Shown: piece after piece, positions 25,090 to 34,311 of the stretch | Layout: the number at the start of each line of letters is the position of its first letter | How positions within the stretch are numbered: position 1 is the first letter of the stretch | Source of the DNA: G965202915 sp965205955 | Lineage (GTDB): Bacteria; Pseudomonadota; Gammaproteobacteria; Eutrophobiales; Eutrophobiaceae | NCBI GenBank assembly: GCA_965205955.1 | Contig: OZ242192.1 | Location: 372,001-436,000, forward strand | DNA: 64,000 nucleotides | Direction of reading: 5' to 3' | Program-made: the position numbers and the translations under genes | The notes under the pieces: generated by a model | Seen by the model: the letters and a program-made list of their open reading frames with translations, nothing else | Databases searched by the model: none | What the model was told of the DNA's origin: nothing

Positions 25090-26817
25090 ATGCTTACAAA
25101 ACTAACCATCCGAAATTTCAAGCTGTTTGAAGATGTGGAGATCCCTTTGGGCAACGGCTTTGTGTTCATTGGGCCTAACAATGGCGGCAAGACATCCGCT
25201 TTACAGGCACTGATTTTGTGGCGCATAGGATTGCAAAAATGGGCGGAGAAACACGCATCTAAGGATAGGGGCAACATTCCGACAAAACGTCCGGGCGTTA
25301 CGGTCAATCGGCTGGATTTGATCCCGTTGCCCGTAGCGGAAACGGATTTGATCTGGCTTAACCGCAAGGTGCGGAGCGGCCCCAACGAAAATATCCGCAT
25401 TGATTTGATTGTCGAAGGGGCTAGTCAGGGAAAAGAGTGGAGGTGCGGATTGGAATTTGATTATTCCAATCCGGAAGCGCTCTTTTGTCGCCCTCTGCGA
25501 ATTGGCTCGGGTGATAATCCCGACCGTATGGAAGTTCCTCAGCAGGCGATAGATGTGAGATTGGCCTTTTTGCCGCCCATGTCCGGGCTTGCTACTGAGG
25601 AGGCATTGATACAGGAGGGGCGCATCAATGTCCTGGTCGGGCAAGGTCAAACTGCGGAGGTTTTGCGCAACCTGTGTTATCGGGTGTATTCAAAAGAGGG
25701 TGAGCGGGAAGAGTGGCAGTCGGTTGTGGGGCACATACGTGAGTTGTTTGGCGTGGTTCTCAATGAGCCGAAGTTTTTGACGAATCGCGGCACGGTGGTC
25801 ATGGATTATAGTGACCGGGACGGGAAAACGATATTGGATTTGGCGTCTTCCGGTCGCGGTATGCAACAGGTGTTGTTGCTTTTGGCGTATCTGTACGATA
25901 ACGCCGCCAATACGGTGTTTCTGCTGGATGAGCCTGATGCCCATCTGGAGATTTTACGCCAAAGGCAAATATACCATCGTATCAATGAAGTGGCGGAGAA
26001 GCGGAATGCGCAGATCATCTCTGCCAGCCACTCCGAGGTGCTGTTAGGCGAGGCGGCGCAAAATGAGTCCGCTGTCGCATTTGTCGGAAGGCCGCATATC
26101 CTGGGGAAAGGCAATACATCGCACGTAATGAAGTCCCTGGCTGAGATTGGCTTTGAGTACTATTACGAAGCGGAGAAAAATGGTTGGATACTGTATCTTG
26201 AAGGAGAAACTGATCTGAAAATTTTGCGCGCTTTTGCCAAAAGATTGAAACATCCATCAGAAGAGATCCTCGAAGCCCCTCTGATTAAATATATCGGCAA
26301 TACTCCTAATGAAGCTCGCAAACACTTTCATGCTTTGAAAGAGGCAAAACATGATTTGCGGGGTTTTCTGTTGTTGGACCGTACGGATAAAGAATTGAGA
26401 GATGCGGAAGATTTATCGGAATATATGTGGGGAAAGTATGAGATAGAAAGTTATGTGTGCAATTACGACGCAATACTGGGTTATGTTACCGACGGGCTTG
26501 ACAAGAGCGATCTTTTGGGAAACGTTGAAGCCTTGGAACGTGAAAGTAAAATAAAACTAGAGATAAAAAAATTGCAGGATGCTTTTAAGGTAATCAACCG
26601 GCCTGAACCTTTTTCAGGCGATGTAAAAGCATCCGACGATTTTCTCGTTCCTTTGTTTGAAAATTTTGCCGAGTCTCTGGAGAAAACAAAGTCAATGTCG
26701 TTACGGAAAAAAGATTTTTATAAGCTGGTTGAATATATTCCGGTAGAAGGCATAGACCAAGAAGTCAAAGAAGTATTGGATAAAATAGCGGAAGTGGCTA
26801 ATGCACCCACTTCTTGA
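25090..26817 (+). CDS. OLD-family-like ATPase with C-terminal TOPRIM nuclease domain (575 aa)
   Basis: The N-terminal SMC-like ATPase has Walker A GPNNGGKT (28-35), the signature ASSGRGMQQ, Walker B VFLLDEPDAHLE and a sensor ASHSE. After residue 360 follows a TOPRIM-like domain: LYLEGETD with E371, then LLLDRTDKE with D430 and D433. This architecture is that of overcoming-lysogenization-defect (OLD) nucleases used in phage defence, for example in Gabija GajA; no UvrD-like GajB gene follows, so it may act alone. The spacing D-x-x-D differs from the usual D-x-D. The stop TGA lies in the res-like arm that starts at 26801. Confidence 0.85.
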   Translation: MLTKLTIRNFKLFEDVEIPLGNGFVFIGPNNGGKTSALQALILWRIGLQKWAEKHASKDRGNIPTKRPGVTVNRLDLIPLPVAETDLIWLNRKVRSGPNENIRIDLIVEGASQGKEWRCGLEFDYSNPEALFCRPLRIGSGDNPDRMEVPQQAIDVRLAFLPPMSGLATEEALIQEGRINVLVGQGQTAEVLRNLCYRVYSKEGEREEWQSVVGHIRELFGVVLNEPKFLTNRGTVVMDYSDRDGKTILDLASSGRGMQQVLLLLAYLYDNAANTVFLLDEPDAHLEILRQRQIYHRINEVAEKRNAQIISASHSEVLLGEAAQNESAVAFVGRPHILGKGNTSHVMKSLAEIGFEYYYEAEKNGWILYLEGETDLKILRAFAKRLKHPSEEILEAPLIKYIGNTPNEARKHFHALKEAKHDLRGFLLLDRTDKELRDAEDLSEYMWGKYEIESYVCNYDAILGYVTDGLDKSDLLGNVEALERESKIKLEIKKLQDAFKVINRPEPFSGDVKASDDFLVPLFENFAESLEKTKSMSLRKKDFYKLVEYIPVEGIDQEVKEVLDKIAEVANAPTS

Positions 26818-27028
26818 ACCCATCACCCAATCGCTGAACTACGCCGACCTCCCTGAAACCTGGTGTGTTCCTGAAATCGGGCGGTTTTCGGTTGAAGAGA
26901 CGCTGTACGATTATCGGGAGAATGCAATGGCATTTGCCCATGATACAATGTATGCAGCAATGACAACCGAAGAGGAAAAACAGCATTTTGTATCGCTAAT
27001 CAGGGCCTGTTTATGGTGGGGGGAGTGA
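26801..27028 (+). pseudogene. Chimeric remnant: res 5' end joined to mod 3' end, copy 2
   Basis: A second intact 75-codon frame of the same chimera as at 24049. The middle, from the Res-like EIGRFSVE to the Mod-like EEEKQ, is almost identical at base level, while both ends differ more; the tail has drifted from KPYLWWGE to RACLWWGE. It overlaps the ATPase/TOPRIM gene by 17 bases, the same overlap as in copy 1. Its end (GGGGGGAG) lies 4-5 bases before the ATG of the next gene. Confidence 0.8.
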
Positions 27029-27029
27029 A

Positions 27030-28181
27030 ATGGCAAAAACTGTAGAAAATGTTAATGTTCGGATTTTGCAGGAGTGTCGCGAGCAGATAGGGCTCACCAT
27101 TGATGAAGTTAGCGGCAAGGTTGCTTCCATTGTCAAAATAGAATCGGGGGGAAAACCCCCCTCTTTCAAACAGTTGGATACGTTAGCGCATTTATATAAT
27201 GTGCCGCGTTGGGTTTTTATCTCGGAGGAGATACCCGAAAAATATCGTTTTGCCAGAATGATACCACTAGCCTTCCGCCAGTTTTTAGAATCTAACAGAA
27301 CTGGTTTAAGTCAATCAAAGGTGCGTACTCTGGTGTTTCAAGTTGGACTCTGCCGTGACTTAATTATTGAACTGCAAGAGGATATGGATGAGCCGGTAGG
27401 GGCGTTCCGTCCTCCGGTATTGGAGGATAATCTTTCGTTACAGGACATGGCCGCTAAAATCCGAAAATGGCTCAATGTAGATTCCGATCTTGAATTTCAA
27501 CAATGGAAAGACCGGGTGGAGAAAAAGGGAGTTTTTATTTTTATGACCAGCAAATACAAGGGTTGGTCTCATATTGATAAAAATTTATTTCGCGGTTTGG
27601 CTATAAACCATTCAACTTTGCCTATTATTATTATTAACGACTCAGACGCCAGAAAAGCCCAATCGTTCACTCTGCTCCATGAGTTAGGGCATTTGATTAG
27701 AAGAGAAGATAGAATTGATGATTGGTCTGAACATGATGAGGAAGTAGAAAGGTGGTGCGACAAGTTAGCCGCTGAGGTTTTGATGCCTACTGATCTGTTT
27801 CTATCCAAAGCCGGTGATATAGCCAAGAATACTGATATAAACGACTTGGAGTCTGTCCGAAAACTTGCCTCTTTTTTTCAAGTCAGTCCATATGCCTGTT
27901 TGGTCAGACTGAGGTATTTACGGAAGCTCGATCAATCCGTATACAATGCTCTGCAAAAGAAGCTGCAAGAAGAATATGAGCGAATGCGGCAGCAATTAAA
28001 GGATAGCGGCGGTGGGGCTGCCAGAGACAGGGCAGAAGAGGTATTGAATCAGTATGGTCGCATTTACGCCAATGCTCTTTTTCAGGCACATTACAACGAG
28101 GAAATAACTCTTCACAAGTTGTCAACGGCATTTGGGTTAAAGAGGGTATCCGATGTCTTGAAACTAGAGAAGGCGTTGTGA
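27030..28181 (+). CDS. Helix-turn-helix / ImmA-IrrE family metallopeptidase (383 aa)
   Basis: Residues 1-60 form an Xre-like DNA-binding region (GLTIDEVSGKVASIVKIESG..PSFKQLDTLAHLYNVP). The body is a COG2856 (ImmA/IrrE) zinc protease with H217-E-L-G-H221 and a distal acidic helix EEVERWCDKLAAEVLMP. Such proteins cleave repressors or act as antitoxins; with a downstream PIN gene they form predicted toxin-antitoxin pairs. It overlaps the PIN gene (GTGA, 4 bases) and starts 2 bases after the chimeric arm. Likely function: a controlling antitoxin/protease for the PIN protein, guarding the restriction locus; this is inferred from family and context. Confidence 0.9.
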   Translation: MAKTVENVNVRILQECREQIGLTIDEVSGKVASIVKIESGGKPPSFKQLDTLAHLYNVPRWVFISEEIPEKYRFARMIPLAFRQFLESNRTGLSQSKVRTLVFQVGLCRDLIIELQEDMDEPVGAFRPPVLEDNLSLQDMAAKIRKWLNVDSDLEFQQWKDRVEKKGVFIFMTSKYKGWSHIDKNLFRGLAINHSTLPIIIINDSDARKAQSFTLLHELGHLIRREDRIDDWSEHDEEVERWCDKLAAEVLMPTDLFLSKAGDIAKNTDINDLESVRKLASFFQVSPYACLVRLRYLRKLDQSVYNALQKKLQEEYERMRQQLKDSGGGAARDRAEEVLNQYGRIYANALFQAHYNEEITLHKLSTAFGLKRVSDVLKLEKAL

Positions 28182-28690
28182 GTGCGCAATATTGTGTTGA
28201 TGCCAATATATTCATTCAACCTTGGCATAACATTTACCCACAAACACAAGAAGTTTTCAGACCTGTTTGGGAACTACTCGCTGAGCATCGCCACAAGATG
28301 ATCTTGATAAAACCCATTTACGATCAAATTGAACCCATGCGTCCAGATGAAAGAAACCTTGCCTTGGATGAAAGGCAGGAAAAATACCCCTTACGCATAT
28401 GGCTGGAGGAAAACAATTTTGATCCGACCCCTTTGGATGATTCGGTGGAAGCTCTCTCTCTGCGTTTAGAGAGAAAATATGAAATTGACAACACGCCAAG
28501 AGGAGCAAACCAGACAGACATTAAACTGATTTCATTTGCAAAGCTAATGAATAAAAAAGTTGTTACTTTGGAAAGCCCACAACCGGAAAAACCACAAAAG
28601 AAAAGTCACTACAAAATTCCTTTGATTTGCAAGGAAGAAAGGGTTGATTGCATCAATTTTGTAGAGATGCTTGAACAGCTTCAGATTTAA
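28178..28690 (+). CDS. DUF4411 PIN-like putative toxin ribonuclease (170 aa)
   Basis: The N-terminal strand YCVDANIFIQPW carries D8, and later ANQTDIKLISFAKLMNKKVVTLE carries D114; these are the acidic positions of the PIN fold as found in DUF4411. The start is GTG overlapping the stop of the ImmA/IrrE gene. DUF4411 proteins are often encoded directly behind COG2856 proteins and are predicted RNases. It ends 9 bases before res, with a separate ribosome site AAGGAT between, unlike the other cassettes whose stop lies in the res arm. Confidence 0.87.
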   Translation: MSAQYCVDANIFIQPWHNIYPQTQEVFRPVWELLAEHRHKMILIKPIYDQIEPMRPDERNLALDERQEKYPLRIWLEENNFDPTPLDDSVEALSLRLERKYEIDNTPRGANQTDIKLISFAKLMNKKVVTLESPQPEKPQKKSHYKIPLICKEERVDCINFVEMLEQLQI

Positions 28691-28699
28691 GGATATAAA

Positions 28700-31642
28700 T
28701 TGCAACCACTCCTTGAACCCATCACCCAATCGCTGAACTACGCCGATCTGCCCGAAACCTGGCGTGTTCCTGAAATCGGGCGGTTTTCGGTTGAAAAGAC
28801 GCTGTACGATTATCAGGCGGATGCTTTGCAAAACGCCGCCCAGGCGCTTTTTCTTTATTATGGAAAAGAACACGATTGTGGAGGTGCCGAACCACAGCAG
28901 GCGAATGATGAACGCAAGCGGCAGTTTGCCGGGTTGTATCACAACCACGGCATTGCGGATTTAAGAAAATACGAAAAAGCGGCGGACGCACAAAACGGAA
29001 AGGAAAATCGAATTTTCCGAATACTGGCGGGTTTTATGACTCCGCAAGACGATGTAATTTTGTACCATAATCTGATCAACCGCATGTGTTTCTGGATGGC
29101 GACCGGCAGCGGCAAAACGCTGGTGATGGTGAAGCTGATTGAATATCTGTATTCCCTGCAAAGACATGGGGAAATACCGCCGCATAATATGCTCATCCTT
29201 GCGCCGAGCGACCACTTGCTCGGACAGATCCGGCGTACCGTGGATGAATTCAATCATTCCGGCCTGTATATCGACCTCGTCCCACTGCGTGCAATGCACC
29301 GGACCCGCCAAGGGCGGCTTGGTGACGCGGTAACGGTTTATTATCACCGCAGCGATAACATTTCCGATGTTCAAAAAGATGCGCGGACCGATTACCGCAT
29401 GTATGAAAACAGCGGAAAGTGGTACGTGCTGCTGGACGAGGCGCACAAGGGCGGCAAGGAGGATTCCAAACGGCAGGCGTACTACGCGATCATGGCGCGG
29501 GAAGGGTTTCTGTTTAATTTTTCCGCGACCTTTACCGACAAGGAAGACATTGTAACCACGGTGAAGAAATACAATCTGGAGGAGTTTATTAAAAACGGGC
29601 ACGGAAAAAATATTTATTTGAATGAAAGGGAGTTTGAGGCATTCAAAAACAGAGCAGAGGAAATCAGTTGGGATGAAAGGCAAAAAATCGTCCTGAAATC
29701 TCTGGTAACGCTGGCGTATGTGTCAATGCGGGTCGGTGATCTTCGCGAGGATACCGGCATCGATACGCTGTATCACCGGCCGCTTATGCTGACTCTGGTC
29801 AATTCCGTCAATACGGACGTTGAAAAAGAAAAAAACGATTTGTGGGCATTTTTTCAAACATTGCGCAAAATCGCTACCGGCGATATTGACTCATCGCTTT
29901 TTAAACAGGCAAAGAATGATCTGTTGAATGAATGGCGCGATGCCACGTTGCTGTTCAAGGAAGACGGCGGCGCGATAGCCGGAGTGGATCAGGATCCCGT
30001 CAAAAAAATGAAGATCACCGATTTGCGCGAGGCGGTTTTTCTCAGCCGAAGAGAAGGCGCGGTGCAGTTTATACGCAGCGAAGATAACAAGGAATTGGCT
30101 TTCCAGATGAAGAACGCCGATGCGCCTTTTGCGTTGATTCGGATCGGCGACACGTCCAAATGGCGCAATAAATTGCTGGTCGGGTTTGAAGAGACCTCTA
30201 CGCTCAAGGAGCAATCTTTCTTTGCCGGTTTGGAGGAAAGCAACATTACCATCCTGATGGGTTCCCGTTCCTTCTTTGAGAGTTGGGATTCCAACCGCCC
30301 GAATGTGATCAATTTCATCAACATCGGCGGAAAGGATGCCAGAAAGTTTGTCGTGCAGTCGGTCGGGCGGGGTGTGCGGATTGAGACCTTGCCGGGCCGG
30401 CGCAGGCGCAATGCCTTTCTTTTGCCTTTGCTTTCCGGAAATGAACGGGAAAGGCTGGACAAGATTCACGGAAGGGTTGCTCCGCCGGAAACGCTGTTTC
30501 TTTTCGCCACCAATCGCAATGCGGTCAAGGCCGTGCTGGAAGGGTTGGAGACCGAGAAAGGTTCGGCTTTTGAAAATCTCTCCGGTTTTGAGAAGGCGCC
30601 GACACCTAAAATCGGCAATAAAGATATGCCGTTGCTGATACCCGAATACAGAGAGGGGAGCAAAAACTCAATCAGGGCGCCGTTTGCAATGAGCGGGGAA
30701 ACGCTTGACAGATTCAAGGGATGGCTCGCAAGAACATCCGATGCAGTGTTTGCGGTCAGAGACGGGCTTGCGGCGGCGGAGATTGCCGGGTTGCGCGGCA
30801 TGGTTGCAGAAGGCATACAGCCCCAGCCGGAAAAGAATTACACGATGATCCCGTTTCTGCAAGACCGCCTTAGGTCCCACCTTTCCAAAACCGAGAAGGT
30901 GTCGGACGGTGTTCGGAAGATTGACGACCAAGACATCGTTCACTTCCGCCAGATTAGCGCCCTCTCCGAACATGTGCGCGAACTTCAAAAGAAGATAAGC
31001 CAGGTTAAAGAAGGCAAAGCGTCCGATGAGAAAATATCCGAACTGGCGGACAAACTGGGCAGGAAAGAGATAACGCGGGAACAGTTTGACAAGGCGGCTT
31101 CAGGAGAAGACAAAGAGATTTTCAAAGAGCTGGTAATCAAAAAAATTCTTGGGCATTACTACCTGCCCGTGGTGTTGGGAAATGAAAAAGCGGATTACAT
31201 ACGGCACATAATCAAGGTTGACAGTGAGGTTAAATTCCTCGAGGCGCTTGAAGACTGGACGGCGGAAAATGAGGTTGCGTGGGACGGCTGGATGTTCAGC
31301 AAGATAGACGAGTCGGTGGACGACGTTCACATTCCCTACTACGACGCCGATAAAAATGACTACCGCCGCTTCCTGCCCGATTTTGTCTTCTGGATGTGTC
31401 GCGGTAATGAATACCGGATTGTGTTTGTTGACCCGAAGGGAGAGAAACTCACTGATTCCTACCGTAAAATTGACGGCTACGAAAAACTTTTCTTACAAGA
31501 CGACAGGGTTCGTATTTTCAAGCATGGGGACTGGAGCGTTTCCGTAAGCCTCCTGCTTTACAATCAGCGCGCTACTCCCCTGAAGCATTATAAGGACTAC
31601 TGGATTACAGACCCTTCACGCATATTTACCCAGGCCGCCTGA
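28700..31642 (+). CDS. res: Type III restriction endonuclease subunit (Res)
   Basis: This 980-residue helicase-nuclease cleaves DNA together with Mod. The SF2 motor has Walker A T-G-S-G-K-T (135-140) and DEAH (246-249), plus a motif VI-like QSVGRGVRIE. The C-terminal nuclease is PD-(D/E)xK type: P893-D894 and D911-P-K913. The start is TTG at 28700 behind AAGGAT; the first 38 codons are the sequence copied at 24049 and 26801. The gene is intact, so the system may still restrict DNA despite about 7.3 kb inserted between mod and res. Confidence 0.95.
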   Translation: MQPLLEPITQSLNYADLPETWRVPEIGRFSVEKTLYDYQADALQNAAQALFLYYGKEHDCGGAEPQQANDERKRQFAGLYHNHGIADLRKYEKAADAQNGKENRIFRILAGFMTPQDDVILYHNLINRMCFWMATGSGKTLVMVKLIEYLYSLQRHGEIPPHNMLILAPSDHLLGQIRRTVDEFNHSGLYIDLVPLRAMHRTRQGRLGDAVTVYYHRSDNISDVQKDARTDYRMYENSGKWYVLLDEAHKGGKEDSKRQAYYAIMAREGFLFNFSATFTDKEDIVTTVKKYNLEEFIKNGHGKNIYLNEREFEAFKNRAEEISWDERQKIVLKSLVTLAYVSMRVGDLREDTGIDTLYHRPLMLTLVNSVNTDVEKEKNDLWAFFQTLRKIATGDIDSSLFKQAKNDLLNEWRDATLLFKEDGGAIAGVDQDPVKKMKITDLREAVFLSRREGAVQFIRSEDNKELAFQMKNADAPFALIRIGDTSKWRNKLLVGFEETSTLKEQSFFAGLEESNITILMGSRSFFESWDSNRPNVINFINIGGKDARKFVVQSVGRGVRIETLPGRRRRNAFLLPLLSGNERERLDKIHGRVAPPETLFLFATNRNAVKAVLEGLETEKGSAFENLSGFEKAPTPKIGNKDMPLLIPEYREGSKNSIRAPFAMSGETLDRFKGWLARTSDAVFAVRDGLAAAEIAGLRGMVAEGIQPQPEKNYTMIPFLQDRLRSHLSKTEKVSDGVRKIDDQDIVHFRQISALSEHVRELQKKISQVKEGKASDEKISELADKLGRKEITREQFDKAASGEDKEIFKELVIKKILGHYYLPVVLGNEKADYIRHIIKVDSEVKFLEALEDWTAENEVAWDGWMFSKIDESVDDVHIPYYDADKNDYRRFLPDFVFWMCRGNEYRIVFVDPKGEKLTDSYRKIDGYEKLFLQDDRVRIFKHGDWSVSVSLLLYNQRATPLKHYKDYWITDPSRIFTQAA

Positions 31643-31648
31643 CCTTGC

Positions 31649-31677
31649 TCCGGTGCCGCCTGCGGCGGTGCACCGGA
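31649..31677. terminator. Strong hairpin between convergent res and oxidoreductase genes
   Basis: TCCGGTG-CCGCC, a TGC loop, then GGCGG-TG-CACCGGA gives a 12-pair stem with a 2-base bulge. It could stop transcription from both sides. No T-run follows on either strand. Confidence 0.5.
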
Positions 31678-31696
31678 CAAGACAATAAAGAACGCA

Positions 31697-32569
31697 CTAC
31701 CGGGAAGACAAGGCTTCCCGCTTCAGCCGAAACAGGGCCGATATATCCTCATCTCCGTACCCCTCATCCATCAGTTTTTTATAATGTATCAAGGTCATTT
31801 CGATAACGGGCAGATTGTTATCGCTTTTGCTCTTGAGCATTTGTTTGCAAATTTCCAGGTCCTTATGATGCAGCGAGAGTTTGAACCCGGGATCATATTT
31901 GCCGGCCAGCATGGTTTTGCCGCGATGATCGAGAAACCAGTTGGCTGCCGCGCCGGTAGAGACTATATCGATTACCTTGTCCATATTCAGCCCCATCGCG
32001 GTACCGAATGCCAGCGCTTCGGTAACGGCCTGATTGATCCCGGCGCCCATGATCTGATTGACGGCCTTGGTCGCCTGGCCGCTGCCCGTTGGCCCCATAT
32101 AGCTGATCTTGCCTGCGATTGCAGCCAGAGTGGTTCGCGCCTGTTCAAGCACGGCTTCATCTCCGCCTGCCATCATGGCCAATGTGCCGTTCTTCGCGCC
32201 TTCCACTCCGCCGGATACCGGGCAATCCAGGAAATGCGCGCCCGCCTCTTTTACTATCAACGCTGCCTGTCTGGCGGTGTCGGCGCTGACGGTCGAGGTA
32301 TCGACGACTATGCTGCCTTTCCTTAGGGCGGTTTTGATCGCTTCGATTATTTCCAGCACATCGGCATCACGCGAGACGCAGATCAGGATCAGTTCACATG
32401 CGCGGGCAAGTTCTTCGGGCGAGCCGGCACACTCTATGCCGGTCTCATCGGCAATTTTTGCGGCTTTTTCGGGCGAGCGGTTCCATATGCGGTGCAATAG
32501 CTTCGCCTTATGAAAATTCAGCGCCATGAACGCCCCCATCGCTCCCAGACCGATTACGCCTGTTTTCAT
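31697..32569 (-). CDS. NAD(P)-dependent 3-hydroxyisobutyrate dehydrogenase-family oxidoreductase
   Basis: The enzyme has an N-terminal Rossmann fold (G-L-G-A-M-G) and the all-helical C-terminal domain of the beta-hydroxyacid dehydrogenase family. Substrate-site blocks are FLDCPVSGGVEGA and GSGQATKAVNQ with the catalytic lysine. Candidates are 3-hydroxyisobutyrate, tartronate semialdehyde or a related acid; the sequence does not decide. I start at the ATG ending at 32569 (MKTGVIGLG, 290 residues), since the 16 codons upstream from 32617 do not match the family. The M20 peptidase gene lies 66 bases upstream on the same strand. Confidence 0.9.
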   Translation of the reverse strand: MKTGVIGLGAMGAFMALNFHKAKLLHRIWNRSPEKAAKIADETGIECAGSPEELARACELILICVSRDADVLEIIEAIKTALRKGSIVVDTSTVSADTARQAALIVKEAGAHFLDCPVSGGVEGAKNGTLAMMAGGDEAVLEQARTTLAAIAGKISYMGPTGSGQATKAVNQIMGAGINQAVTEALAFGTAMGLNMDKVIDIVSTGAAANWFLDHRGKTMLAGKYDPGFKLSLHHKDLEICKQMLKSKSDNNLPVIEMTLIHYKKLMDEGYGDEDISALFRLKREALSSR

Positions 32570-32635
32570 TATTGCGCCCCGCGCTGGTGGATAGTCATGG
32601 TCAATGGGTTCCTTCAACGATGCGGGTTCGACGTG

Positions 32636-34048
32636 TCAATTTATCTGGCGGTAATGCTGTGTAATCACTTCGGCGACACAGCAGGTGAGTTTTATTGCCG
32701 TGGGTATATGTAAAAATTCATTTGGGCCATGGGCATTCGAACCCGGCCCCAGCACACCGGTGATCAGAAATTGGGATTCGGGAAATTTTTCACTCAGCAT
32801 GCCCATGAATGGTATGGTACCACCTTCCCCCATATAAACCGCAGGCTTATTAAAATAAGCAAGCGACGCATCGTTAATAGCCTGCTCCAGCCAGGCAACC
32901 ATCTCGGGCGCATGCCACCCGCTCGCGCTCCAGTCGGGAGTAAAGCGGACATGCGCCCCGTACGGGGAGTCCTGTTCGAGCAAATGTTTGAGTTTTGCCG
33001 ATGCGCGTTCTGCATTACAGGTGGGCGGCAGGCGCAAGGAAACCCTGACCGATGTTTTTGGACGCAACACATTGCCGGCATCGGCAATGGCGGGAATATG
33101 ATCCATTCCGGTGATTGAAAGGGCCGGTCTCCAGGTCCTGTTAAGGATCAATTCATGGTTGCTCCCCTGTCCGGGCTTGCAACCCTCTTTAAATGGGAAT
33201 TTATCCCATACCCGGTCGCCCAGAACTTCGGCCGCCTGCTGCGCCTGTTGAATACGTTTTGCCGGGATCGCGGCATTGAATTCTTCGTCATTGACCTGGC
33301 CACTGTGACAATCATCGATACGGTCGAGCAGTTGGCGCAAAATGCGAAACGTAGAGGGAACGATGCCGGAGGCATCACCGGAGTGTACGCCTTCATCCAG
33401 TATTTCTATCTCAAGCGCGCCGCCTGTCAATCCGCGCAATGAGGTTGTGCACCATAGCTGGTCGTAATTGCCGCAACCGGAATCCAGACAGATTACTAAT
33501 TCCGGTTTGCCGATGCGACCGGCAAGATGCTCGATATAAAAGGGCAGATCATAGCTGCCGCTTTCTTCGCACGCTTCGATGATTACAACGCACCGGGCAT
33601 GCGGGATCTTCTGTTTTTCAAGGCTTGCTATCGCCAGCAAGGCAGCAAAGGTAGCGTAGCCATCATCGGCGCCGCCCCGGCCATAAAGCCTGTCGCCGTC
33701 CTCTACCGGCTCCCAGGGGCCTAAACCATCGCGCCAGCCGCTCATCTCCGGCTGTTTATCCAGATGGCCGTAGAGCAGGATGGTGTTGTCAATATCCCCC
33801 GGTATTTCAACATATATCAGCGGCGTCCTCCCCGGTAAACGCACTACTTCCATCTGCATTTTGGCAATAGCCTGCTTGTTGATCCAGGCGGAAAATTGCT
33901 CTACGGCCCGGTCCATGTATCCATTTTCATGCCAGGCGGGATCGAACATTGGCGACTTGTTCGGTATGCGCATATAGTCGATTAATTCGGGGAGCGCGGA
34001 TGTGCGCCATTCGTGATTGCAGAATGCCAGGGTTTGATCTTTGTTCAT
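32636..34048 (-). CDS. M20 family metallopeptidase (dipeptidase-like, 470 aa)
   Basis: This is a di-zinc exopeptidase of the carnosinase/CNDP-like M20 group. Zinc ligand blocks are LLYGHLDKQPE, RGGADDG and EACEESGS, then the later glutamate/histidine set with YMGEGGTIPFM. A lid dimerisation domain lies between. It should hydrolyse dipeptides in the cytoplasm. Length is normal. It probably shares a transcript with the oxidoreductase downstream. Confidence 0.92.
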   Translation of the reverse strand: MNKDQTLAFCNHEWRTSALPELIDYMRIPNKSPMFDPAWHENGYMDRAVEQFSAWINKQAIAKMQMEVVRLPGRTPLIYVEIPGDIDNTILLYGHLDKQPEMSGWRDGLGPWEPVEDGDRLYGRGGADDGYATFAALLAIASLEKQKIPHARCVVIIEACEESGSYDLPFYIEHLAGRIGKPELVICLDSGCGNYDQLWCTTSLRGLTGGALEIEILDEGVHSGDASGIVPSTFRILRQLLDRIDDCHSGQVNDEEFNAAIPAKRIQQAQQAAEVLGDRVWDKFPFKEGCKPGQGSNHELILNRTWRPALSITGMDHIPAIADAGNVLRPKTSVRVSLRLPPTCNAERASAKLKHLLEQDSPYGAHVRFTPDWSASGWHAPEMVAWLEQAINDASLAYFNKPAVYMGEGGTIPFMGMLSEKFPESQFLITGVLGPGSNAHGPNEFLHIPTAIKLTCCVAEVITQHYRQIN

Positions 34049-34186
34049 ATAAAATCAGCGGTAGATATTCCGCATAGCCGATAATCCGGTCTATCGTGAC
34101 TCATGGGGTGTTTTAAAACAACGGTTGAGTGTGATAGGGTGGGATCAGGCATGTTGCATGATGTTTATACGCCAGAGGCACGGGAT

Positions 34187-34260
34187 TGGGGGTTCGTCTA
34201 ATGGTAGGACAGCGGACTCTGACTCCGCTAGTAGAGGTTCGAGTCCTCTACCCCCAGCCA
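34187..34260 (+). tRNA. tRNA-Gln (anticodon CTG)
   Basis: A full cloverleaf can be folded: acceptor TGGGGGT pairs with ACCCCCA, the anticodon stem GCGGA/TCCGC encloses loop CTCTGAC with anticodon CTG, and the T arm has GGTTCGAGTCC. The discriminator is G and CCA is encoded. It reads codon CAG. Confidence 0.96.
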
Positions 34261-34311
34261 TATACGTGAACCTTCTTTTTGCTGGCGGATCCCTGTCATT
34301 ATTCCGTATCT

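Noticed and set aside
25090..26817. Complete Gabija system
   Set aside because: The OLD-like ATPase/TOPRIM gene resembles GajA, but no UvrD-like helicase gene (GajB) follows; the next gene is an ImmA/IrrE protein.
27030..28690. Interpretation as a phage-type immunity region (ICEBs1 ImmR/ImmA) or prophage
   Set aside because: No integrase, structural phage gene or attachment site is present; the pair sits inside a restriction locus.
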